Below the pieces are notes generated by a model. That model was given only the letters and a program-made list of their open reading frames with translations. It had not been told where the DNA came from and did not search any database. A stretch of DNA of 64,000 nt from Diadophis punctatus similis (taxonomy: Eukaryota; Chordata; Lepidosauria; Squamata; Dipsadidae): positions 155,914,966 to 155,978,965 of the forward strand of contig JALIGW010000001.1 in the NCBI GenBank assembly GCA_023053685.1, read 5' to 3'. How positions within the stretch are numbered: position 1 is the stretch's first letter; each line of letters opens with the position of its first letter. Below, piece by piece: positions 57,248-64,000 of this stretch. Position numbers and translations under genes: made by a program.

Positions 57248-57419
57248 TGTCCCAAAGGTGCTTTTTCAAAAGGCAACTGGACTTTCTTGTTTTTCTTTGA
57301 AGACATTTTGCTTCTCATCCAAGAAGCTTCTTCAGCTCTTCGCTGATGAGAAGCGAAACGTCTTCAATGAAAAACAAGGAAGTCCAGTTGCCTCTTGAAA
57401 AAGCACCTTTGGGACAACA
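57248..57419. repeat. Foldback repeat next to the hAT MITE
   Basis: Left arm GTTGTCCCAAAGGTGCTTTT, AAAGGCAACTGGACTT, TTTGAAGACATTTTGCTTCTC is the reverse complement of the right arm (GAGAAGCGAAACGTCTTC to AAAGCACCTTTGGGACAAC), with a few mismatches. The loop is about 25 bases. The family is not known to me. Confidence 0.75.
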
Positions 57420-57429
57420 GTTGTAGAGA

Positions 57430-58555
57430 GTTATGTAGGGTCATAACTCTAGAATGCGTTTGTTACATTCAATTGTCTCCGCACTAAAAGATATAAATAT
57501 ATTTAGGCTTCTTTTTCATCACAGTTGCGTGCAAGAGGACAAGTGTTAATAGCAGCTTTTGAACACTGAGCTGCAATGCATCTGTGGGTTATTGAAATGG
57601 GTTTGTTTTATAGCTTAAAGACCATAATGAAAGTGAATTTCAGGTAGCTGTTGTGGGCTTTCTTAATCTACCAAGGTAGAAATATATTTCCTACAAACAT
57701 TCATATTCTAAGTCTGAATGTGGCAGAGGACTCAAATGGGTATGTTTCTCCTTAATCTCAGATAGGCTTTCTTAAGCAAGCAACTTTCACTGATTTTTAT
57801 GGATATGTTCTAGATTTGAATTTTGGATTATAGGAAGTATTTTGACTATATGTCATCAAGTGACCATATACTGTAGATAGAATTTCTCCAGGATGGTCTG
57901 TCCCCAGCCAGGTCCTTTAGTCTCCTAAGGATGCATCCATTCCTGTTATAATTGAGTCCATGTATCTTCAGGAAGTTTGATTAAAACTTAAGTTTGATTA
58001 AAAAAAAAGCCATAAGTGACAATCCCTGTTTGCACGCTAAAGAGAAATTCAATTAAGAAAACTCACAGATTCACTAAAGCCTTGGGCACAATGCCCAGAG
58101 GGCCTCCCAAATTCACTGAATGGTAACTGTTCATCTCAAAGAAAGGAGAATAATTAAACACATGAAGAGAAATCCTCTTGACTGCATTTCATGAACTGCT
58201 TCTGATTTCAAAGGAAATCAAAATTAGTTTTTATCTTAGCCTCATCCATTCCTTGGCTCTGGGTTTGCTTACATTTTGGAGTGCCGCCTTGGCATGCCTC
58301 TCAAAGGCCAAGGGCAACCCTCGGCCTGAAAAGAAGGGGAACTCCTGCTCTGTGTTTCCTCTGAAAGCCCCTCAAGGGATTTGAATCGGCCCATCAATTG
58401 TCTACAGCTTCATTTTAGGAAAAAGAAAATCTCTTCTATTGAAATAAGATCAGATTGAGAAGAATAATATTCAAGAATCATCTGAAGAAAATGTTACTGT
58501 TAAAGAAATTTGATAAGGAAAGCTTAAATAATATTAGATGCAGTATTTTTTTAAT
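57430..58555. other. Unassigned sequence
   Basis: No gene or repeat recognised; frame 58178-58384 has no motif. Confidence 0.4.
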
Positions 58556-58558
<3 letters not shown>

Positions 58559-58597
<39 letters not shown>

Positions 58598-58617
58598 AGG
58601 GAGGGAGAGAGAGAGAA

Positions 58618-58650
<33 letters not shown>
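58559..58650. repeat. (GA)n-(GGGA)n-(GACA)n microsatellite
   Basis: Three repeat types in series. Confidence 0.95.
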
Positions 58651-58654
58651 GTGT

Positions 58655-58872
58655 TGGGTAGTGATTTAGGTCATTAGGCTAAAAAACCAGGAGACTGTGA
58701 GTTCATGTCCCACGTTAGGCACAAGGCCAGCTGGATGATCTTGGGCCAGTCCCTCTCTTTCGCTCCCAGGAAGTATGCAATGGCAAATCAGTTTCAAAAA
58801 TCTTGCCAAGAAAACTGCAGCGGCTGGTCCAGGCGGTCACCAGAAGTAAACACTGAACTGTATATGTATATC
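58655..58872 (+). mobile_element. Sauria-type SINE with BovB-like tail, plus strand
   Basis: A diverged tRNA-like head near 58660-58715 (B box GAGTTCATGTCC) leads to GGATGATCTTGGGCCAGTCC, TTGCCAAGAAAACTGCAGCG and GGTCACCAGAAGTAAACAC, the BovB-like tail also seen inverted at 45968. Confidence 0.75.
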
Positions 58873-59149
58873 TGCCTAGAAATGATCCTTTAAAAGAAGG
58901 AAACAAGGTAGCAATCCTCTAATGCCCAGGGCGTCCCATTAATTTGTTTTCCTCTGTCCTCACCTTTTCCCATCAGAACGCTGGCCAATGTGTGAACTTT
59001 GATTCCACCGTTGCTGGCCATGTTCTTAGGGAATTCTAGGCCACACATCTACTGTAGATGTTGCCCAGATTGGAGAAGGGGTTTTAGAGTCAGTAGAATA
59101 GCACTGTGAATATTGTTAAAGATGCAAACAATTCATTTTTAGTTTTTAC

Positions 59150-60180
59150 AATAATTTTTTAAATTAAAGTTTACAGTTACAGAGATAAAAATTAATACAA
59201 ATTCAGAAAAATATAAGAGTAAAAAGAAAAAAAAGTATTGAGAAAAAATGAAAAATTAAAAAAATATAGTAAAGAAAGAAAATATATAAAGAAAGAAATG
59301 AGTTCCCCCTTCATCACAAGTACAATTCAGTAATTTATTTCCTGATGATCTCATCTCTTATCTATAAACATACTCTTAAACCCTCATCATTTGGTCCTAA
59401 TCACTAAAAGTGTATTAAGAGTTACCAGAAATAACAATATGTACTGTATATTTTGCTTTTAATCAAATAAACCAACCTTATATACCTTACCTTTGCTTTT
59501 AACATTCTTGATCTTCAATCTCTTTAAACAGTATCCCAGAACTTGATTTCTTTTCATTTTTCCTCTTTGTCTCTATTAAGAAACTCTTTCCAAATTTTAA
59601 CATATTTCTTTTGTAAATCCAAAATATGATAATTATCCAAATCACTCCTTTGGTTTTTCCTATATCATTCTTATAGTGTTTCATTTTAAAGTCCACATTC
59701 AAATCAGTTGCAGTCAGTTGTTAGGTCCAGTTAAAACTGTTCTTTTTTGGCCATTTTTAAATCCAGTTTTTTGATAGCAGAGAATCTTAAGAATAATTTC
59801 TGAGTGTGTTGTTTGTAAATATTCTTGAATCCTTCCAAAGTTGGAATATTTTCCTTCATTCTGTATCAGTGGGTGTCTGCTGCTTTAATTATAACCCTTA
59901 ATTCTTCTGGATTCCCTCTACTGTCCTACTTTTAAAGTCCCATCTTATCATGATTATTCCCCTAATCAACAATATTTTCCCCTTCAGGAACATTTTTTAT
60001 ACTTAATTTTTTAAAAATCTCCATATATTTTTATAGAATTCTACACAACTCACTGGAAGGCTTCTTGTAATTAATTTCAAAATCTTATTTCAATCCATCT
60101 GGTCCTTTAGTTCATTTATCACTTTCCACAATCAACATTAAATGCATTCAATGTTGAAGTATCTTTATTTTTATTTAAAG
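59150..60180 (-). other. Very AT-rich block, possible L1-like LINE 3' end
   Basis: An A-rich start on the plus strand and long T-rich text with short frames on the minus strand (59499-59702) look like an inverted, 5'-truncated LINE end, but no diagnostic motif was found. Confidence 0.3.
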
Positions 60181-60230
60181 TTTACATTTTTGAATGCCCA
60201 TCTCCCCCAGAGAGGGACTCTTATACATTT

Positions 60231-60368
60231 CAGTAGTGGGTTCTAAAACCCTTTACTACCGGTTCACGTGCGCATGCGCAGAAGTGCCCTGGGTGGGTGG
60301 GCAGAGCCTCCCACTGCCGCCACTACCGGTTCTAAGAACCGGTCCGAACCGGGGGCAACCCACCGCTG
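60231..60368. mobile_element. CpG-rich hAT MITE, short form
   Basis: The ends CAGTAGTGGGTTCTAA and GGGCAACCCACCGCTG are inverted. It holds TGCGCATGCGCA (60269-60280) like the copy at 35825 and the same GGGCGGAGCCTCCC-like stretch. No clear 8-bp duplication is left. Confidence 0.72.
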
Positions 60369-60559
60369 TTCCTATCTGAGTTTTTAATGGATAGGGATTT
60401 AAGTCTCCTCCTATTTTTTATAATTTTTAAACTTTTATGTGAGTCTCCTTTAATCTTTAGCAACAGAAGTTTCATACATTTAATAAAATAAAATAAATCT
60501 TACTTTGGAATAAACAGCAAAAGGGCGATTGAAATATAAGCATGCATGCTATTAGCATT

Positions 60560-60935
60560 GAATAATGAAGAGAAGGACCAGGGGAGACATGATAGCAGTG
60601 TTCCAATATTTGAGGGGCTGCCACAGAGATGAGGGAGTCAAACTATTTTCCAAGGCACCCGAAGGCCAGATAAGGAATAATGGATGGAAACTGATCAAGG
60701 AGAGATTCAACCTAGAAATAGGGAGAAATTTTCTGACAGTGATCAGAATCAACCAATGGAACAGCTTGCCTTCGGAAGTTGTGGGAGCTTCATCACTGGA
60801 AGTTTTCAAGAAGAGACTGGACTGCCATCTGTCAGGAATGGTGTAATGGTCTTCTGCTTGGGCAGGGAGTTGGAGTAGATGACCTACAAGGTCCCTTCCA
60901 ACTCTGTTAATCTGTAATCTAATCTGAATAAGAAT
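60560..60935 (+). pseudogene. CR1-type LINE 3' end
   Basis: One frame from 60565 gives RTRGDMIAVFQYLRG, FNLEIGRNFLTVIRIN, QWNSLPSEVVGASSLEVFKK, the standard CR1 polyprotein end, open to 60846. The 3' UTR has GGAGTAGATGACCTACAAGG and CCCTTCCAACTCTG, then a short TCTAATC tail. It is truncated at the 5' side. Confidence 0.86.
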
Positions 60936-61415
60936 TTATGAATACAAACAGATAACTAGAATTCATTCTATATCACAGCATTTTAGTGTGTTATAGAGTG
61001 CCTTTTAATCAAATCTGGTGAAAAAGGTGAAAATGCTGTCCTATCAGTTTCATTTTTGCAACCATTCATGTTACATCACTGAACACTGCAGTTTTTGTGG
61101 AAACAATATAGGTGCAGCTAAATATTTGCATACATATTTTTACAACTAAAATATTTATATACACCGGCATCCAAGGTCATCCACAACTATTTTTGTTCTA
61201 TTTATGTGTATGGACTTTTGGAAAACACCTTGTCAAACCTGATGCTTCAAAGGGTATATTAGGACCACAAGTCCAGATTTCCCAGAGATTATTTTCTTCA
61301 GCTTGATAATTTACAAATTATTCAGTCCTGGTTCATTTAGTGGGTCTCCATAACACTTTCAGTATTTAGAATTTTGCCATTTTGCTTGAAGCTATATTAT
61401 AGAATATTACTACAT
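60936..61415. other. Unassigned sequence
   Basis: Nothing recognisable. Confidence 0.4.
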
Positions 61416-61655
61416 CTGAGCAGCGAGGTGACCTAGAGGTGAAGACGCTCGCCTCCCACTTGGAAGGTTGAGAGTTCAATCCTAGGCAGTGGCAGATGTT
61501 TCTCCATCAGGGTGCAAAGAAAAGATATCTACTGCATCCTCCGCATAGGCGTCAGGAAGGGCAACCAGCCAGTAAATGCTCAGCTCCATTCAGTCACCCC
61601 AACCCTATCCTGAAACAAGGGATTACAGGGTCGTAAAAAGAAAAAAAAAACAATG
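61416..61655 (+). mobile_element. tRNA-derived SINE, plus strand
   Basis: The head has GAGGTGACCTAGAGGTGAAG as A-box region and GAGTTCAATCC as B box. The body contains GGCGTCAGGAAGGGCAACCA and ends in an A-rich tail (61640-61650). It differs from the other SINEs here. Confidence 0.75.
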
Positions 61656-61716
61656 TCACTACATCATTAAGATTTTTGACAAATAGATAGTCTATTGAAA
61701 GTTTATGTGAATATTA

Positions 61717-61717
<1 letters not shown>

Positions 61718-61765
<48 letters not shown>
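61718..61765. repeat. (TG)n microsatellite
   Basis: About 24 units. Confidence 0.95.
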
Positions 61766-61766
<1 letters not shown>

Positions 61767-61899
61767 TTTCACTCAGTGTTGATGCTGGCATTTCCTTGGA
61801 AAAGTCCTTGTAGTTTTAGCATCTTTTTCTGTATGATTTCCACCTTTTATGAAGATCATTTTGGGAGAACTATCAGCTGTAATCATGGTTACCTTAGTG

Positions 61900-62030
61900 C
61901 AGTGTTTCTCAACCTCAGAAAGTTAAGATGTCTGGACTTCAACTCCCAGATTCCACATCCAGCACGCTGGCTAGAGTATTATTGGAGCTGAAATCCACAC
62001 ATCTTAAAGTTGTTCAGACTGAGAACACTG
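61900..62030. mobile_element. Short hAT MITE (CAGTGTTTCTCAACC ends)
   Basis: CAGTGTTTCTCAACCTCAG and CTGAGAACACTG are inverted ends and the inside keeps GGACTTCAACTCCCAGATTC, as in the elements at 9945, 30996 and 36956. No clear duplication is left. Confidence 0.72.
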
Positions 62031-62142
62031 AGCTGGTAGCAACATGAAGTCTAGCCTTTTCATTTGCATGTGAGCTTTGAAACCCACTCCCAACAAAAAA
62101 TATTTCTGCCTTGAGATTTTCATGACTGTAGCTATAAAACAG

Positions 62143-62178
62143 GAGGGAGGGAGGGAGGGAGGGAGGGAGGGAGGGAGG

Positions 62179-62250
<72 letters not shown>
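62143..62250. repeat. (GGGA)n-(GA)n microsatellite
   Basis: About 10 GGGA units then about 33 GA units. Confidence 0.95.
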
Positions 62251-62255
<5 letters not shown>

Positions 62256-62827
62256 CCTACTCCGTGACCTACTTCTCTCTCTGCCTGAAACTTTGTTTCT
62301 CCACTCAGCAACTTCTGTCTACATTACAAACAATGGAGTTGTTTGTCTTCAACGAATCATCATGTGATTGTGGGTACAGTTTGCATACTAAGCATTTTTG
62401 TAATTGATCTTTTTGCCTTTTGCTGTGCATTGCAGAAGGTTGTCAACTGCTTCTTTGAAGTTAATTAATGATCCTGTGAGTAAGACATCTTAGTGAGTAG
62501 CTGGGGTCAGATTAGCACTGTCAAAATGTGAATCCCATATGCAAACTCTACTATTATCCCACACTGCATTTTTGGAAGAAAAAGACTTTGTTCAATGCAT
62601 TATATGCTGAAGGAGGAAAAAAACAGAATATTTATTGTTACTAATACATCCAATAACAATAATGTTTAGTGTCATCTTTAGTGCCTGCCCATCACAGATT
62701 TTCCTTTGCAAGCCCTGAGTGCTATTTCCAGCAAACATGGTTTGTGTTAGACTATCAAGGGCAGTTCAAAAGGTATTCTTTAACTGAAGGATTCAAAGTG
62801 AGCCTCAAGAACACATATTCACCCATT

Positions 62828-62828
<1 letters not shown>
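62251..62828. other. Unassigned sequence
   Basis: No gene or repeat recognised before the TAA array. Confidence 0.4.
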
Positions 62829-62923
<95 letters not shown>

Positions 62924-62982
62924 TTAATATTAATATTAATATTAATATTAATATTAATATTAATATTAATATTAATATTAAT

Positions 62983-63062
<80 letters not shown>

Positions 63063-63072
63063 CAACAACAAT
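62829..63072. repeat. (AAT)n-(AATATT)n-(AAT)n array
   Basis: About 32 AAT units, then about 12 AATATT units, then about 25 AAT units and a few AAC units at the border with the R4 fragment. Confidence 0.96.
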
Positions 63073-63404
63073 ATATCATGACCTGGCCATAGAAAATATC
63101 GTGGCCATCGAACTACATGATTATGGATGAAACATGTAACAGTGATACCCATTGTCATCGGGGCACTTGGTACCATGTCCAAGAATTTTATAAGATACAT
63201 CAACAAATTGCAGCTTTCTGCAATAACACCAGTAGAACGGCAAAAAACTGCTCTACTCAGAACATCATACATCTTAAGAAAGTACTTGGTTGATACCTAG
63301 GACGCTGGCAGCAACCCGTATCAACCATTAGCACGAGTCAATGATATTTGTGATGCATTTTTGAATGTTCAGTTGACTGAGTTTCATGTTTAATGAATAA
63401 AAGA
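63073..63404 (+). pseudogene. R4/Dong-type LINE, 3' end fragment
   Basis: One frame has VTVIPIVIGALGTMSKNF, INKLQLSAITPVERQKTALL and RTSYILRKYLVDT, then a stop: the same polyprotein end as at 20223. About 110 bases of 3' UTR follow, ending GAATAAAAGAGAT, and pass directly into (AAT)n. Confidence 0.76.
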
Positions 63405-63405
63405 G

Positions 63406-63451
<46 letters not shown>

Positions 63452-63474
63452 TAACAATAACAATAATAATAATA

Positions 63475-63535
<61 letters not shown>
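63405..63535. repeat. (AAT)n-(AATAAC)n-(GAT)n array
   Basis: Tail of the previous fragment; about 20 GAT units border the next one. Confidence 0.95.
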
Positions 63536-63536
<1 letters not shown>

Positions 63537-63820
63537 AGAACTGGTGGAGCAAAAATTAGACAGTGTAATAGAATATGAAGAGGCTAAAGTGTTCTGGGAC
63601 TTTAGAATTCAAACAGTCAAACTCCTGCCACATAATTCCCCAGACTTAGTAATTGTATGTAAGAAAGACAAAAAAGTTTGGATAGTGGATGTGGCATTAC
63701 CTGGAGACTTTTAATATTTGTAAACATCATCTACCATCCCAGGTCCTTGGGAAGGACTTGATAGGTGGATAACAATGCCAAATCCAGTCTAAACATCTGT
63801 ATGACAGTGCAATGAACCAT
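63536..63820 (+). pseudogene. R4/Dong-type LINE, endonuclease fragment joined to 3' UTR
   Basis: The frame reads KELVEQKLDSVIEYEEAKVF, WDFRIQTVKLL, then SPDLVIVCKKDKKVW and IVDVALPGD, the restriction-like endonuclease (PD...D-x-K type) of R4-clade LINEs. It stops at 63712-63714, just where the fragment at 20223 begins. Sequence for the C-terminus is missing: after PGDF the text goes to the 3' UTR blocks CAGGTCCTTGGGAAGG and AATGCCAAATCCAGTC. Confidence 0.72.
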
Positions 63821-64000
63821 AATATAATCAGCACCATGTTTTTATTTATCAAAGTATAACATAGGACAAAAATCAACACAAAGAATCACATCTTTACCAT
63901 GGAAATCTGAATTCCAGGAAGGAATTTAGGAATTATCCAAATATTGTTGTAAGGTATAACATATGCTCAAGCAGAGCTGTAGTAGTACTTCTTGTTGTTT
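63821..64000. other. Unassigned sequence at the window end
   Basis: Nothing recognisable. Confidence 0.4.

Noticed and set aside
62669..63272. Frames over 150 codons on both strands rich in Ile or Leu
   Set aside because: They are translations of the (AAT)n/(AATATT)n array; only the R4 parts beyond it are meaningful.

Overview
The window is vertebrate nuclear DNA. It is AT-rich, dominated by transposable elements and microsatellites, and has no dense gene content. The repeat set points to a squamate reptile, most likely a snake: tRNA-headed squamate SINEs, SINEs with a BovB-like tail, L2, CR1, BovB and R4 LINEs, many short hAT elements with 8-bp target duplications, SPIN hAT elements, and a CR1-L3-type tail running into an (ATTCT)n array. 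The assignment rests on repeat types read by eye, not on a search.

Layout. 1-3946: the 3' part of a DIRS-type tyrosine-recombinase retrotransposon (gag end, intact RT/RNase H/methyltransferase-like frame, intact recombinase frame, internal complementary region, 3' terminal repeat). 4083-18768: hAT elements (4083, 6429, 13734 = SPIN, 18440), TA-flanked MITEs, L2, BovB and other LINE pieces, and SINEs. 20047-21000: two R4/Dong-type LINE fragments embedded in TAA/TAC-type arrays. 22404-25976: microsatellites, a TA-flanked MITE, a second MITE with an internally deleted mariner at its very end, a SPIN-ended hAT and another hAT. 27236-32120: LINE and hAT fragments. 33232-41402: three pieces that look like the last coding exons of an unidentified plus-strand gene (33232-33343, 34062-34144, 41372-41402), with matching phases, good splice sites and a final in-frame stop; hAT elements lie in the introns. 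43695-52000: microsatellites, SINEs, a CR1-L3 tail and a foldback element. 53281-55590: a large inverted repeat in which only one arm carries a SINE, then a degenerate LINE. 55945-62250: L2, hAT, CR1, SINE and simple repeats. 62829-63820: a second TAA-array/R4/TAA-array/R4 locus.

The only protein genes that look intact are the two DIRS frames. The only host gene candidate is the three-exon terminus. Everything else is mobile-element debris, simple repeats or unassigned sequence, and unassigned stretches are listed. The most interesting points are the paired R4-in-TAA loci, the foldback that preserves the empty site of a SINE, the hidden exon set, and hAT elements that carry perfect NRF1-type palindromes.
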